Assembly: GCF_900111805.1 (NCBI RefSeq)
Contig: NZ_FOJN01000013.1
Coordinates: 87,522 to 151,521 of the forward strand
Reading direction: 5' to 3'
From: Rhodococcoides kroppenstedtii
Lineage (GTDB): Bacteria; Actinomycetota; Actinomycetes; Mycobacteriales; Mycobacteriaceae
DNA length: 64,000 bases
Numbering within the stretch: the stretch's first letter is position 1; every line of letters begins with the position of its first letter. Under the pieces are notes generated by a model. It was not told where the DNA came from. It searched no databases and saw only the letters and a list, made by a program, of their open reading frames with translations. The position numbers and the translations under genes are program-made. Shown one piece after another: positions 41,449 through 51,178 of the stretch.

Positions 41449-42534
41449 TTGCAGCACCACCGCACTCCGTTCACACCCAGCCGCTTCGTCGGCGACAACG
41501 CCTCCGGCGTCACGAGCGTTCCCGATCTCTCCCCCGTCGACACCTCCAGTCCGTGGGACCGCGATCACGAAGGCGACGACTACGACGCCACGACCCCCGC
41601 CTGGTCCGCGGCCACCCGGCTCGACGACGCACCGCGTCGCCGCCGGTCCGTCCCCGCCACCCAGTTCCTCGTGGCGGCCACCGACCCCGACACCGTCGAC
41701 GAGGTCGCCCCGCGTCGTACCGGCGCCCACCGCATTCCCGCTCCGCCGACCGCCCTCAAGGGCCGGGTCGCCGTCGTGGCCGTCGCCGCCGGCGCCGTGG
41801 TCTCCGCCGGGCAGGCCGCCGTGGCCGGGAACCAGCCCGCCGAGCGCAGCGACGTCTCCGAGTACGCCCTCGCCGCCGGTCAGGCTCCGGCCGCCGCAGC
41901 CGGGGTGGTCGACGCCGGCGCTCCTGCGATCCTCGACACCGCAGCGCCCACGTCGGACAGCCTGCCCACCGCCACGTCGACCGGAGCGCCCATCTCGGCG
42001 CCGTCGAAGTCCGCGGCACCGCAGATCCTCAACGTCGCCGCACCCGTGGATCTGAGCCAGTTCGATCAGCTTCTGGCCAAGGGGCAGCGTTTCCTGGCCG
42101 AGCGCGAGGCGCGCGAGGCCGCCGCCCGGCGCCCGCTCTTCGCTCTCCCGGCCCTCGGTACCTACACGTCCGGCTTCGGCGCCCGCTGGGGCACCCTGCA
42201 CGCCGGCGTGGACATCGCCAACGCCATCGGTACCCCCGTCTACGCGGTGGCCGACGGCACCGTGATCGATTCCGGCCCGGCGGCGGGCTTCGGACTGTGG
42301 ATTCGCCTGCAGCACGCCGACGGCACCATCACCGTCTACGGCCACATCGACTCGTCCGAGGTCCAGGTGGGTCAGACGGTCATGGCGGGCGACGAGATCG
42401 CGAAGATGGGCAACCGCGGCCAGTCCACCGGCCCGCACCTGCACTTCGAGGTGCACCTGCCGGGCGAGAACAAGATCGACCCGCTCCCCTGGCTGGCCAC
42501 CCGCGGCATCAGCCTGGGCCCGGCCGGCGACTGA
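41449..42534 (+). CDS. M23-family peptidoglycan endopeptidase, membrane-anchored
   Basis: 361 residues from TTG 41449, which has AGGAGG (41433-41438) ten bases upstream. An N-terminal cytoplasmic region (about 1-105) precedes one hydrophobic helix (VAVVAVAAGAVVSAGQAAVAG), an Ala/Pro/Ser-rich linker and an M23 (LytM-like) domain. GARWGTLHAGVDIAN carries the first zinc ligands (His and Asp) and GPHLHFEVHL the HxH motif; all are present, so it should be active. It cuts peptide cross-links in the wall. The orthologue sits beside sucC and uvrD1 in M. tuberculosis (Rv0950c). Likely controlled by the consensus CRP/GlxR site upstream. Convergent with uvrD. Confidence 0.92.
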   Translation: MQHHRTPFTPSRFVGDNASGVTSVPDLSPVDTSSPWDRDHEGDDYDATTPAWSAATRLDDAPRRRRSVPATQFLVAATDPDTVDEVAPRRTGAHRIPAPPTALKGRVAVVAVAAGAVVSAGQAAVAGNQPAERSDVSEYALAAGQAPAAAAGVVDAGAPAILDTAAPTSDSLPTATSTGAPISAPSKSAAPQILNVAAPVDLSQFDQLLAKGQRFLAEREAREAAARRPLFALPALGTYTSGFGARWGTLHAGVDIANAIGTPVYAVADGTVIDSGPAAGFGLWIRLQHADGTITVYGHIDSSEVQVGQTVMAGDEIAKMGNRGQSTGPHLHFEVHLPGENKIDPLPWLATRGISLGPAGD

Positions 42535-42555
42535 TCGCCGGCCCGCTCCCCTCGT

Positions 42556-44991
42556 CTACAGCTTGACCATCGGCACGCCGCCGATCAGCATCATCTTCAC
42601 CCGACCGGCCGTGCCGAAGTCGATGAGCACCATCGCCCGCTGACCGGTTCCCTCGGATTCCACCACCGTGCCCAACCCGTACTTGTCGTGGCTCACGCGA
42701 TCGCCGACGGCCAACGACAGCACGGTGTTCGACGCGCGCGCCTTGCCGAAGCCGGGAGTCGGCGTCGAGGACGGCGACGAACCACCCGACCAGCCCCCGC
42801 GGGGATCGGCCGTCCAGTCGCGCTGACGGCCAGAGCCGAAACCGCCGCGCATTCCACCACCACCGACGCCGGGATCCTCCCGCTTCCAGTCGATCAGGTG
42901 CTGCGGAACCTCTTGCAGGAAGCGTGATTCCGGGTTCTGGATGGGCTGCCCCCACGCCGACCGCATGATCGCGCGAGTCAGGTACAGCCGATGGCGAGCG
43001 CGGGTGATGCCCACGTAGGCCAATCGGCGTTCCTCCGACAGCTCGGCCGGGTCGCCGAGCGCGCGCATGTGCGGGAACTGGCCGTCCTCCCACCCGGTGA
43101 CGAAGACGACGGGGAACTCGAGCCCCTTGGCCGTGTGCAGCGTCATGAGGGTGACCACGCCGTCCCCGTTGTCGGGGATCTGGTCGGTGTCCGCCACCAG
43201 CGACACCCGCTCGAGGAACGCCGCCAAGGACCCCGGCTCGGCCTCACCCTCGGTGTCGCGGTCGGAGTCCGTCTCGGCGTCCAGGTCCTCGAGACCCTCG
43301 GCGTTGCGCGCGTCCGCGCTGAATTCCCGCGCAACGGAGACGAGTTCGTTGAGGTTGTCGAGCCGCGCCCCGTCCTGCGGATCGGAGCTGGCCTCGAGCT
43401 CCGCCCGGTAGCGCGTGCGATCCAACACGGCTTCGACCACGTCGCCGATGTCGGCGACGTCGTTGCCGTCGGCGTCGACCTGGTTCATGGTCGACCGCAG
43501 TTCCTCGATCATCTCGACGAACGAGCCGATGGCGTTCTGAGCGCGGGTGCCCAGCAACGAGACCTGTCCCGCCGCCGCGTCGAGCAACGCCTGGTTGAAG
43601 CTGATGTTCTTCCGCTCGGCGTGCACGGCGACGCAGGCCTCGGCTCGATCACCGATACCGCGACGCGGGGTGTTGAGGATGCGGCGCATGCTCACGGTGT
43701 CGTCCGGATTGGCGAGCACCCGCAGGTAGGCCACGATGTCGCGGACCTCCTTGCGCTCGTAGAACCGCACCCCGCCGACCACCTTGTACGGCAAGCCGAG
43801 CCGCACGAAGATCTCTTCGAGCGCACGCGAGTTGTTGTTGGTCCGGTAGAAGACGGCGACGTCGGAGTACTTGAGGTCGGTGCCGTCGACCAGACGGTCG
43901 ATCTCCGATGCGACGAACCGCGCCTCGTCGTGCTCGTTGTCGGCGACGTACCCGACGATCTGCTCGCCCTCGCCGGTGTCGGTCCACAGCCGCTTCTCGC
44001 GCCGACCGGTGTTGCGCGCGATGACCGCGTTGGCCGCGGACAGGATGGTCTGGGTGGAGCGATAGTTCTGCTCGAGCAGGATGGTCCGGGCGTCCGGGTA
44101 GTCGCGCTCGAACTCCTCGATGTTGCGGATGGTGGCGCCGCGGAACGCGTAGATCGACTGGTCCGCGTCACCGACCACGCAGAGCTCGCTCGGCGGCACA
44201 CCCTCGCTCGACTCGCCGTCCGTTCCCACCAGTTCCCGCACCAACATGTACTGCGCGTGGTTGGTGTCCTGGTACTCGTCGACCAGGACGTGCCGGAACC
44301 GCCGGCGGTAGTACTCCGCCACGTCCGGATGCGTCTGCAGCAGCGCGACGGTCTCGCCGATCAGATCGTCGAAGTCGAACGCGTTGGCCGCCCGGAGCCG
44401 CTGTTGGTAATGCGTGTAGACCTTCGCCACGATCGCGGGCAGCTCCGCCGTGTCCTGCTGGGCGTCCGCGACGGCGCGATCCGGATCGATCAACTCGTTC
44501 TTGAGGTTGGAGATCTGCGTGGCCAGCAGACGGGCCGAGGTCTTCTTCGGGTCCAGCTCGAGATCCTTGCCGATCATCGTGAGCAGGCGACGCGAATCGT
44601 CGGCGTCGTAGATGGAGAAGTTGCTGTTGACGCCGGGAAGCAGCGCCGCCTGCGCACGCAGGATGCGCACACAGCTCGAGTGGAAGGTGCTCACCCACAT
44701 GTAGTGCGCGCGCGGACCCACCAGCTGCGCCACCCGCTCGCGCATCTCCGCGGCGGCCTTGTTGGTGAACGTGATGGCCAGGACCTGACCGGGAGCGACG
44801 TCCCGCTCCCCCAGCAGATAGGCGATGCGCCGTGTGAGCACCGCCGTCTTGCCCGACCCGGCGCCGGCCACGATGAGCAGCGGCGACCCGGTGTGCACCA
44901 CCGCCTCGCGCTGCTGCGGATTGAGGCCCTCGAGAAGGTGCTCGGAGGACGGGGCCGACCGGTGGGTGCGCGCAGGAGACGTCGTGTTCAT
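42556..44991 (-). CDS. pcrA: UvrD/PcrA superfamily I DNA helicase
   Basis: 811 residues. Walker A GAGSGKT (residues 43-49), motif Ia AITFTNKAAAEM, motif II LVDEYQDTNHAQY, motif III VVGDADQSIYAFRGA, motif IV ILLEQNYRST, motif V TLHTAKGLEFPVVF and motif VI RLAYVGITRARHRLYL are all intact. A Gly/Arg-rich linker then leads to a C-terminal Tudor-like segment (LAVGDRVSHDKYGLGTVVE) that binds RNA polymerase in PcrA and mycobacterial UvrD1. Unwinds DNA in nucleotide excision repair and clears stalled complexes. TAGCCT lies nine bases before the ATG, possibly leaderless. Same position as Rv0949. Confidence 0.97.
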   Translation of the reverse strand: MNTTSPARTHRSAPSSEHLLEGLNPQQREAVVHTGSPLLIVAGAGSGKTAVLTRRIAYLLGERDVAPGQVLAITFTNKAAAEMRERVAQLVGPRAHYMWVSTFHSSCVRILRAQAALLPGVNSNFSIYDADDSRRLLTMIGKDLELDPKKTSARLLATQISNLKNELIDPDRAVADAQQDTAELPAIVAKVYTHYQQRLRAANAFDFDDLIGETVALLQTHPDVAEYYRRRFRHVLVDEYQDTNHAQYMLVRELVGTDGESSEGVPPSELCVVGDADQSIYAFRGATIRNIEEFERDYPDARTILLEQNYRSTQTILSAANAVIARNTGRREKRLWTDTGEGEQIVGYVADNEHDEARFVASEIDRLVDGTDLKYSDVAVFYRTNNNSRALEEIFVRLGLPYKVVGGVRFYERKEVRDIVAYLRVLANPDDTVSMRRILNTPRRGIGDRAEACVAVHAERKNISFNQALLDAAAGQVSLLGTRAQNAIGSFVEMIEELRSTMNQVDADGNDVADIGDVVEAVLDRTRYRAELEASSDPQDGARLDNLNELVSVAREFSADARNAEGLEDLDAETDSDRDTEGEAEPGSLAAFLERVSLVADTDQIPDNGDGVVTLMTLHTAKGLEFPVVFVTGWEDGQFPHMRALGDPAELSEERRLAYVGITRARHRLYLTRAIMRSAWGQPIQNPESRFLQEVPQHLIDWKREDPGVGGGGMRGGFGSGRQRDWTADPRGGWSGGSSPSSTPTPGFGKARASNTVLSLAVGDRVSHDKYGLGTVVESEGTGQRAMVLIDFGTAGRVKMMLIGGVPMVKL

Positions 44992-45115
44992 CGTGCGTCC
45001 AGGCTACCGCCGCCCACCGACACCCCGATCCCGCCCGTGCGAGGGGCATACTGGTCGAGGCTCGGTAACGGAGTCACCGAGACGCGCGACACACGTCGTG
45101 ACAGGAGGAATCGAC

Positions 45116-45406
45116 ATGAGTACTTCGCACACCACCCACGACACCGGCGTCGACGTTCCCACCACCGAGGCCGAGATCACCGAGCTGCGCAAGGAGATCG
45201 ACCGCCTCGACGCGGAGATCCTCGCCGCCGTCAAGCGCCGGTCGGAGGTTTCCCAGATCATCGGACGCACCCGCATGGCGCAGGGCGGACCCCGCCTGGT
45301 CCACACCCGCGAGATGGCCGTGCTGCAGCGCTTCAGCGACCTCGGCCAGGAGGGCCACACCCTCGCGATGCTGCTGTTGCGCCTCGGCCGAGGTCGCCTG
45401 GGCTGA
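45116..45406 (+). CDS. AroQ-type chorismate mutase (MtCM-like)
   Basis: 96 residues. Converts chorismate to prephenate. Helical AroQ fold with EITELRKEIDRLDAEILAAV, KRRSEVSQIIGRTRM, RLVHTREMAVLQRF and the C-terminal LLRLGRGRLG. That C-terminus is the part by which the M. tuberculosis enzyme (Rv0948c) is activated on binding DAHP synthase, so the same allosteric complex is expected. AGGAGGA (45103-45109) lies six bases before the ATG. Divergent from the helicase gene and convergent with the semialdehyde dehydrogenase gene. Confidence 0.95.
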   Translation: MSTSHTTHDTGVDVPTTEAEITELRKEIDRLDAEILAAVKRRSEVSQIIGRTRMAQGGPRLVHTREMAVLQRFSDLGQEGHTLAMLLLRLGRGRLG

Positions 45407-45420
45407 GCGCCCGGCGCTGC

Positions 45421-46908
45421 CTAGGGCAGCGCAATGTATTTGGTCTCCAGGTATTCCTCGATGCCCTCGCTGCCGCCCTCCCGGCCGAAGCCGGAGGCCT
45501 TGATGCCGCCGAACGGCGCGGCCGCGTCGGAGATGACGCCGCGGTTGACGCCCACCATGCCGGTCTCGACCGCCTCCGCCACCCGCAGCGCACGGTCGAG
45601 GCTTTCGGTGTAGATGTACGACGCCAGGCCGAACTCGGTGTCGTTGGCCGCGGCGATGCCGTCGTCCTCGGTCTCGAAGCCCTGTACCGCGAGGACGGGT
45701 CCGAAGACCTCCTCGGCGAGGATGCGCGCGTCGCCCGGAACGTCGGTGATCACGGTGGCCGGATAGAACCAGCCCGGGCCGTCGGGGACGGACCCGCCGA
45801 GCGCGACCGTCGCCCCCTTCGACGCCGCGTCGTCGACCAGCTCCGCGACCGTGTCGCGCTGGTCGGAGTTGATCAGCGGGCCGAGCTTGGTGTCCGGATC
45901 GCTGCCGCGCCCCAGCGTCATCGCCTTCATCTTCTCGGTGACCTTCGCGACGAACTCCTCGCGCACCGAGTTCTGGACGTGGAAGCGGTTGGCGGCCGTG
46001 CAGGCCTCGCCGCCGTTGCGCATCTTCGCCAGCATCGCGCCCTCGACGGCCGCGTCCAGATCGGCGTCGTCGAACACCACGAACGGCGCGTTCCCGCCGA
46101 GTTCCATCGACGTCCGCAGCAGGTTCGCCGACGACTTCTCCACCAGCATCCGGCCCACCTCGGTGGATCCGGTGAACGTCAGCTTCCGCAGCCGCGGGTC
46201 CTCGAGCAGCGGCCCGGTGACCGCCGAGGACTTCGACGTGGGCAGGACCGACAGCACGCCGGTGGGCAGACCCGCGTCCTGGATCAGCTTCGCCAGATAG
46301 AGCATGGTGAGCGGGGTCTCGGAGGCGGGCTTGACCAGAATCGTGCAGCCGGCGGCGAGAGCGGGACCGATCTTGCGCGTGCCCATCGCCAGCGGGAAGT
46401 TCCACGGCGTGATCGCGAGCACCGGGCCGACGGGCTGCTTGGTCACCAGGATGCGACCGTTCCCGGCGGGCGCCGGGGTGTACCGCCCCGCGATCCGGAC
46501 GGCCTCCTCGGAGAACCACCGGAAGAACTCGCCGCCGTACTTCACCTCGGCCTTGCTCTCGGCCAACGCCTTGCCCATCTCGAGCGTCATCAGAAGAGCG
46601 ATGTCCTCCGCGTGCGCCGAGATGGACTCGAAGACGGCACGCAGGATCTCGCCGCGCTCGCGAGCGGGCGTCGCGGCCCACCCCTTCTGCGCGGCGACCG
46701 CGGCGTCGAGCGCCCGAGCGGCATCGGCGGGACTCGCGTCGGCCACCGAGGTGAGCACCTCGCCCGTCGACGGGTCGCGCACCTCGAACGTCGCACCGTT
46801 CTCGGCGTCGACCTGCTCGCCCCCCACCCACAGCCTGGTCGGCACCGACGCGATCAACTCGCGCTCCCGCCGGCTCTGCTCCTCGGTCACCTCGGCCGTT
46901 GCTGACAC
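45421..46908 (-). CDS. gabD: succinate-semialdehyde dehydrogenase (aldehyde dehydrogenase superfamily)
   Basis: 495 residues. LAITPWNFPLAMGTRKIGPAL, CTILVKPASETPLT, KLTFTGSTEVGRML, the catalytic Glu region SMELGGNAPFVVFDDADL, the catalytic Cys in GGEACTAANRFHV and EEVFGPVLAVQGF are canonical for the SSADH subgroup. Oxidises succinic semialdehyde to succinate, feeding the TCA cycle. Substrate assignment rests on subgroup motifs and is not certain. The GTG start has GAGGAGA about four bases upstream. Single-gene unit, divergent from pgi. Confidence 0.9.
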   Translation of the reverse strand: MSATAEVTEEQSRRERELIASVPTRLWVGGEQVDAENGATFEVRDPSTGEVLTSVADASPADAARALDAAVAAQKGWAATPARERGEILRAVFESISAHAEDIALLMTLEMGKALAESKAEVKYGGEFFRWFSEEAVRIAGRYTPAPAGNGRILVTKQPVGPVLAITPWNFPLAMGTRKIGPALAAGCTILVKPASETPLTMLYLAKLIQDAGLPTGVLSVLPTSKSSAVTGPLLEDPRLRKLTFTGSTEVGRMLVEKSSANLLRTSMELGGNAPFVVFDDADLDAAVEGAMLAKMRNGGEACTAANRFHVQNSVREEFVAKVTEKMKAMTLGRGSDPDTKLGPLINSDQRDTVAELVDDAASKGATVALGGSVPDGPGWFYPATVITDVPGDARILAEEVFGPVLAVQGFETEDDGIAAANDTEFGLASYIYTESLDRALRVAEAVETGMVGVNRGVISDAAAPFGGIKASGFGREGGSEGIEEYLETKYIALP

Positions 46909-47010
46909 ACCGTCTCCTCACGTCGTGCAGGTGGGCACCGCGTTCGCACACCACCCTCGTCCCGCAGTCATACCCCGACCGCTCGCGGCGAACACGATTA
47001 GGGTCGAGTC

Positions 47011-48654
47011 ATGAGCGCCGACACCCCCACCGATGCCGTCCGGGCCCGACTCGCCGACCACCACACCGCGCTGGCCGACCGCCATCTCCGGGACCTCTTC
47101 GCGGACGATCCCACGCGCGGCACCGACCTCACCGTCACCGTGGGCGATCTCTTCGTCGACTACAGCAAGCATCGCGTCGACCGCGAAACCCTTTCTGCCC
47201 TGGTCGATCTCGCGCGGGCCGCCGACGTGCCCGGTCGTCGCGACGCCATGTTCGCCGGTGAGCACATCAACGTCTCCGAGGACCGCGCGGTCCTGCACAC
47301 CGCGCTGCGGCTGCCGCGCGAGGCGACCCTCGAGGTGGACGGCCAGGACGTCGTCGCCGACGTCCACGAGGTGCTGGACCGGATGAGCGACTTCGCCGAT
47401 CGAGTGCGCCGCGGCGAGTGGACCGGCGCGACGGGCGAGCGCATCCGCACCGTGGTCAACATCGGCATCGGTGGGTCGGACCTCGGTCCCGTGATGGTCT
47501 ACGCCGCGCTGCGCCACTACGTCGACGCGGGCATCACCGCACGCTTCGTCTCCAACATCGACCCGGCCGATCTCGTCGGCACCCTCGCCGATCTCGACCC
47601 GGCGACGACGCTGTTCGTCGTCGCCTCCAAGACGTTCGGCACCCTCGAGACGCTCACCAACGCGACGGCGGCGCGGCGGTGGCTGACCGACGCGCTCGGT
47701 GACGACGCCGTGGCGCAGCACTTCGTCGCCGTGTCCACCAACGCCGAGAAGGTCGGGAACTTCGGCATCGACACCGCGAACATGTTCGGCTTCTGGGATT
47801 GGGTCGGCGGGCGCTACTCCGTGGACTCCGCGATCGGGCTGTCGGTGATGATCGCCGTGGGACCCGACCGGTTCCGGGAGTTCCTGGACGGCTTTCACCG
47901 CGTCGACACGCACTTCCGCGAGGCCCCGCTCGAGGAGAACGCGCCGCTGATCCTGGGCATGCTCGGCGTCTGGTACTCCGAATTCTTCGGCGCGCAGTCG
48001 CGGGCGGTGCTGCCGTATTCCGACGACCTCGCCCGCTTCCCCGCCTACCTCCAGCAGCTCACCATGGAGTCCAACGGCAAGTCCGTGCGGCTCGACGGGT
48101 CCCCGGTGGTCGGCGACACCGGCGAGATCTTCTGGGGCGAGCCCGGCACCAACGGCCAGCACGCGTTCTACCAACTGCTGCACCAGGGCACCCGGCTGGT
48201 TCCCACCGATTTCCTCGGATTCGCCGAACCCACCGACGACCTCCCGACGGCCGACGGCACCGGAAGCATGCACGACCTGTTGATGAGCAACTTCTTCGCG
48301 CAGACGAAGGTGCTCGCGTTCGGGAAGACGGCGGAGGAGATCGCCGCCGAGGGCACCCCGGCCGAGCTGGTGCCGCACAAGGTGATGCCCGGCAACCGGC
48401 CGTCGACGTCGATCCTCGCGCCGCGCCTCACGCCGTCCGTGGTCGGCCAGCTCATCGCGCTGTACGAGCACCAGGTGTTCGTCGAGGGCGTGATCTTCGG
48501 GATCGACTCGTTCGACCAGTGGGGCGTCGAGCTGGGCAAGACGCAGGCGCAGGAACTCACGCCCGTCCTGACCGACGAGGCGGGGCCGGGCGACGATCTC
48601 GATTCCTCGACCGCGTCGCTGGTCCGGTGGTACCGGGCGGCCCGCGGGCGCTGA
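47011..48654 (+). CDS. pgi: glucose-6-phosphate isomerase
   Basis: 547 residues. [15 protein letters not shown], the phosphate-binding [41 protein letters not shown] and the active-site [18 protein letters not shown] are all present. Interconverts glucose and fructose 6-phosphate. The ATG has TAGGGT six bases upstream and no ribosome site, so a leaderless mRNA is likely. A very strong hairpin follows the stop codon. M. tuberculosis has pgi (Rv0946c) in the same neighbourhood. Confidence 0.98.
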   Translation: MSADTPTDAVRARLADHHTALADRHLRDLFADDPTRGTDLTVTVGDLFVDYSKHRVDRETLSALVDLARAADVPGRRDAMFAGEHINVSEDRAVLHTALRLPREATLEVDGQDVVADVHEVLDRMSDFADRVRRGEWTGATGERIRTVVNIGIGGSDLGPVMVYAALRHYVDAGITARFVSNIDPADLVGTLADLDPATTLFVVASKTFGTLETLTNATAARRWLTDALGDDAVAQHFVAVSTNAEKVGNFGIDTANMFGFWDWVGGRYSVDSAIGLSVMIAVGPDRFREFLDGFHRVDTHFREAPLEENAPLILGMLGVWYSEFFGAQSRAVLPYSDDLARFPAYLQQLTMESNGKSVRLDGSPVVGDTGEIFWGEPGTNGQHAFYQLLHQGTRLVPTDFLGFAEPTDDLPTADGTGSMHDLLMSNFFAQTKVLAFGKTAEEIAAEGTPAELVPHKVMPGNRPSTSILAPRLTPSVVGQLIALYEHQVFVEGVIFGIDSFDQWGVELGKTQAQELTPVLTDEAGPGDDLDSSTASLVRWYRAARGR

Positions 48655-48661
48655 ACGAGAC

Positions 48662-48712
48662 GAGACCGCGCCGGTCCGTCGGGTCGGGGGTCTGACGGAC
48701 CGGCACGGTCTC
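48662..48712 (+). terminator. strong hairpin terminator after pgi
   Basis: Arms of 19 bases (48662-48680 and 48694-48712) pair with a single mismatch around a 13-base loop; the arms begin GAGACCG and end CGGTCTC. It starts eight bases after the pgi stop. No T run, as usual for high-G+C terminators. Confidence 0.7.
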
Positions 48713-48820
48713 GCTCACCATGTCGTCACGGCGTGGCCCCGCGTTACACCCGGCGGCGAACTCGTCGGAAACCGTTCGTGAACAGTCACGTTGGATGGCG
48801 GTCGGCGGTACGGTCGTGTC

Positions 48821-49582
48821 ATGAACGTGACCGTCGAACGCCGTGGCCCGGTGGTCACGGTCATCCTGGATCGTCCCGATGCCCGGAACGCCGTCGACGG
48901 GCCCACCGCGGCGGAACTGGTCGCCGCGTTCGAGGACTTCGACGCCGACCCCACCGCCGCCGTCGCCGTCCTCCACGGTGCGGGTGGCACCTTCTGCGCG
49001 GGCGCCGATCTCAAGGCGCTGGGGACCGACCGATCGAATGTCGCCACCGAGCACGGTGACGGACCGATGGGACCGACCCGGATGGAGCTGTCCAAGCCGG
49101 TGATCGCCGCGGTCGCCGGCCACGCCGTCGCCGGCGGTCTGGAACTGGCGCTGTGGTGCGACCTGCGGGTGGTCGAGGAGGACGCCGTCTTCGGGGTCTA
49201 CTGCCGTCGGTGGGGGGTGCCGCTGATCGATGGCGGCACGGTCCGGCTCCCGCGGCTCATCGGCGAGTCGCGCGCGATGGACATGATCCTCACGGGCCGC
49301 TCGGTGGACGCCGCCGAGGCATTGTCGTTCGGGCTGGCCAACCGCGTGGTCCCGACGGGCACCGCGCGCGCCGCGGCCGAGGAACTCGCGGAGCAGCTCG
49401 CCGCCCTCCCCCAGACGTGCCTGCGTCGTGACCGCTTGTCGGTGCTCGAGCAGAACGGACTGAGCACCGCCGACGCGATCGTCGCCGAGTTCCGGCACGG
49501 GGCGATCTCGCTGGCCGACGCCGCCGCCGGCGTGCAGCGATTCACCGCCGGGGCCGGTCGGCACGGAGCGCCCGCCGAGTGA
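48821..49582 (+). CDS. enoyl-CoA hydratase/isomerase (crotonase) family protein
   Basis: 253 residues. VTVILDRPDARNAVDG, the oxyanion-hole segments AGGTFCAGADLKAL and VAGHAVAGGLELALWCD, and RLIGESRAMDMILTGRSVDA are crotonase motifs. The second catalytic Glu position reads YCRRWGVPLIDGG, unlike canonical hydratases, so isomerase, hydrolase or other activity is possible. Start ATG 48821 with TACGGT six bases before it and no ribosome site: leaderless. Its stop overlaps the next gene's GTG (GTGA), linking it to a condensation-fold protein. Confidence 0.88.
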   Translation: MNVTVERRGPVVTVILDRPDARNAVDGPTAAELVAAFEDFDADPTAAVAVLHGAGGTFCAGADLKALGTDRSNVATEHGDGPMGPTRMELSKPVIAAVAGHAVAGGLELALWCDLRVVEEDAVFGVYCRRWGVPLIDGGTVRLPRLIGESRAMDMILTGRSVDAAEALSFGLANRVVPTGTARAAAEELAEQLAALPQTCLRRDRLSVLEQNGLSTADAIVAEFRHGAISLADAAAGVQRFTAGAGRHGAPAE

Positions 49583-50886
49583 CCCGACTGTCCGTCGTCG
49601 ACGAGATTTTCCTGCGCACCCACCGCGGATACGGCATACCCGTTGCCATGCAGGGCATCTGGGTGTTCGACGAGCCCATCGACCGTGCGGCGCTCGACCG
49701 GGCCGACCTCGAGCTCGGCCAGGGCGCGCTCGGAGTGCGCATCGTGCGCCCCCGGATTCCCGGCGCGCGGCGGCGCTGGGTGCGCGCGACCGACCCGGCC
49801 GGGGTGACGTGGAGCGACCCGATCACCGACGTCGCGGCCTGGGCGGACCACTGCGCCGACGTGCCGCTCGACCCGGAGTTCGGTCCGGGGTGGCGACTGT
49901 CGGCCGCGCCCCACGGCACCGGGACGGCGGTGTCCGTGGTCTGCTCCCACGTGGTCGCCGACGCCCGCGGTCTTATCGCGGCCGCCACGGCGGCCGTCTC
50001 CGACGCCCGTCCCGAGCCGAGCCACCTGGTCGACGACGAGCACTCCGACGAGACCGGAGCCGCTGATCTCCGGGACGCCGCGACCGTGCTCGGGCGGGTG
50101 ATCGGGCGGACCGCCGCGGCGTCGGCATCGTTGGGGGTCGATCCCGACCGCCGTGCTGACCTGCGCCGATACCTGGCCGCGTCGCGCAGCACCCCTGGCG
50201 CCGCCGGTCGGAGTGTCCCCCGCACGCCGCCGGTGGGCTGGGCGCCCGTCTCCGTCGTCGCGGACGTGCCGGCGGCCGATTTCGAGGCGCGGGCACAGGG
50301 CGACGGCGGCACCCCCAACGTGCTGTTCCTCTCGATCGTCGCCGGGGTGGTGGACCTGCTGCGGCGCGGACACGGTGCGCCCGTCACGCTCGGGGTGCCG
50401 ATGCGGGTCGAGGCCGGCGGCGCCAACGCCCTGTCCGTCACCGCCGTCCGCGCGGCGCCGGACACCCCGCTGCCGGACGTGCGCGCTGCGGCCCGCACGG
50501 CCTACCGGCACCCGCTGACGGCCCCCGCCGGATTTCCCGACGAGTTGCTCCACGTCGTCCCCGATCGGTGGGCCGCGGCGTTGGCGCCGTCCACCGGTCG
50601 TCGGGATGCGTTGTGCTCGAACATCGGCGACCTCCCGGACGCGGTGCGGCACATCGGTGGGATCACCGCCCAGCGGGTGGCCACTCGGGCGATCCACCCG
50701 GGGCTGCGCTGGGACCAGGCCGCAGCGTCGCCGACGGTGCTCTCCGCATACGTCAGCCGATGCGCGGGTACGTACACGGTGTCGGTGGTGGTCACCGACC
50801 CCACGGCGGCACACACCTCGGCCGCCGTACGCGAGGCCGTCACCGCTGCCGCCGCGCGGCACCAGTTGACGCCACGGTTCTGGTGA
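49579..50886 (+). CDS. condensation/wax-synthase-fold acyltransferase-like protein
   Basis: 435 residues. LSVVDEIFLRTHRGYGIPV resembles the N-terminus of WS/DGAT and PapA proteins, and CSHVVADARGLIAA (about residue 115) matches the HxxxD(x)G active-site motif. LGVPMRVEAGGANALSVTAV and SNIGDLPDAVRHIGG resemble the C-terminal lobe's motifs. So a CoA-dependent acyltransferase is likely. It is a distant structural paralogue of the protein encoded at 10493-11770. The start GTG overlaps the enoyl-CoA hydratase stop by four bases, so lipid substrates are plausible; the real substrate is unknown. Confidence 0.7.
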   Translation: MTRLSVVDEIFLRTHRGYGIPVAMQGIWVFDEPIDRAALDRADLELGQGALGVRIVRPRIPGARRRWVRATDPAGVTWSDPITDVAAWADHCADVPLDPEFGPGWRLSAAPHGTGTAVSVVCSHVVADARGLIAAATAAVSDARPEPSHLVDDEHSDETGAADLRDAATVLGRVIGRTAAASASLGVDPDRRADLRRYLAASRSTPGAAGRSVPRTPPVGWAPVSVVADVPAADFEARAQGDGGTPNVLFLSIVAGVVDLLRRGHGAPVTLGVPMRVEAGGANALSVTAVRAAPDTPLPDVRAAARTAYRHPLTAPAGFPDELLHVVPDRWAAALAPSTGRRDALCSNIGDLPDAVRHIGGITAQRVATRAIHPGLRWDQAAASPTVLSAYVSRCAGTYTVSVVVTDPTAAHTSAAVREAVTAAAARHQLTPRFW

Positions 50887-50924
50887 GCGGACCGTCCGCT
50901 CACTCTCGACGGAAGGACCCCCTC

Positions 50925-51170
50925 ATGGCCGAGCAGGATCTGCACGCCCGGATCACCGAGCTGATCGACACCGAGCATCGGCTCCGCGCACGCGCGGAAT
51001 CCGGGGAGATCGACCCGGCCGAGGAGCGCGCGGAGCTGCAGCGTATCGAGGAGTCGCTGGATCAGTGCTGGGACCTGCTGCGTCGGCGGCGCGCTCGCCG
51101 CGACGCCGGGCTCGCGCCGGAGGACGCGGAGGCGCAACCGGTCACGCAGGTGGAGAACTACCTGCAGTGA
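50925..51170 (+). CDS. DUF2630 family small protein
   Basis: 81 residues: QDLHARITELIDTEHRLRARAESG, then RIEESLDQCWDLLRRRRARRDAG and a final VTQVENYLQ. The family is a short helical hairpin found across actinobacteria with no known function. GGAAGGA lies nine bases before the ATG. Follows the condensation-fold gene by 38 bases and converges on the SDR gene. Confidence 0.9.
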   Translation: MAEQDLHARITELIDTEHRLRARAESGEIDPAEERAELQRIEESLDQCWDLLRRRRARRDAGLAPEDAEAQPVTQVENYLQ

Positions 51171-51178
51171 CGGCTCGG

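Noticed and set aside
42991..46905. 1,300-codon plus-strand open frame over uvrD and the semialdehyde dehydrogenase
   Set aside because: Antisense shadow of two well-identified genes, and it also crosses the chorismate mutase gene in a different frame.
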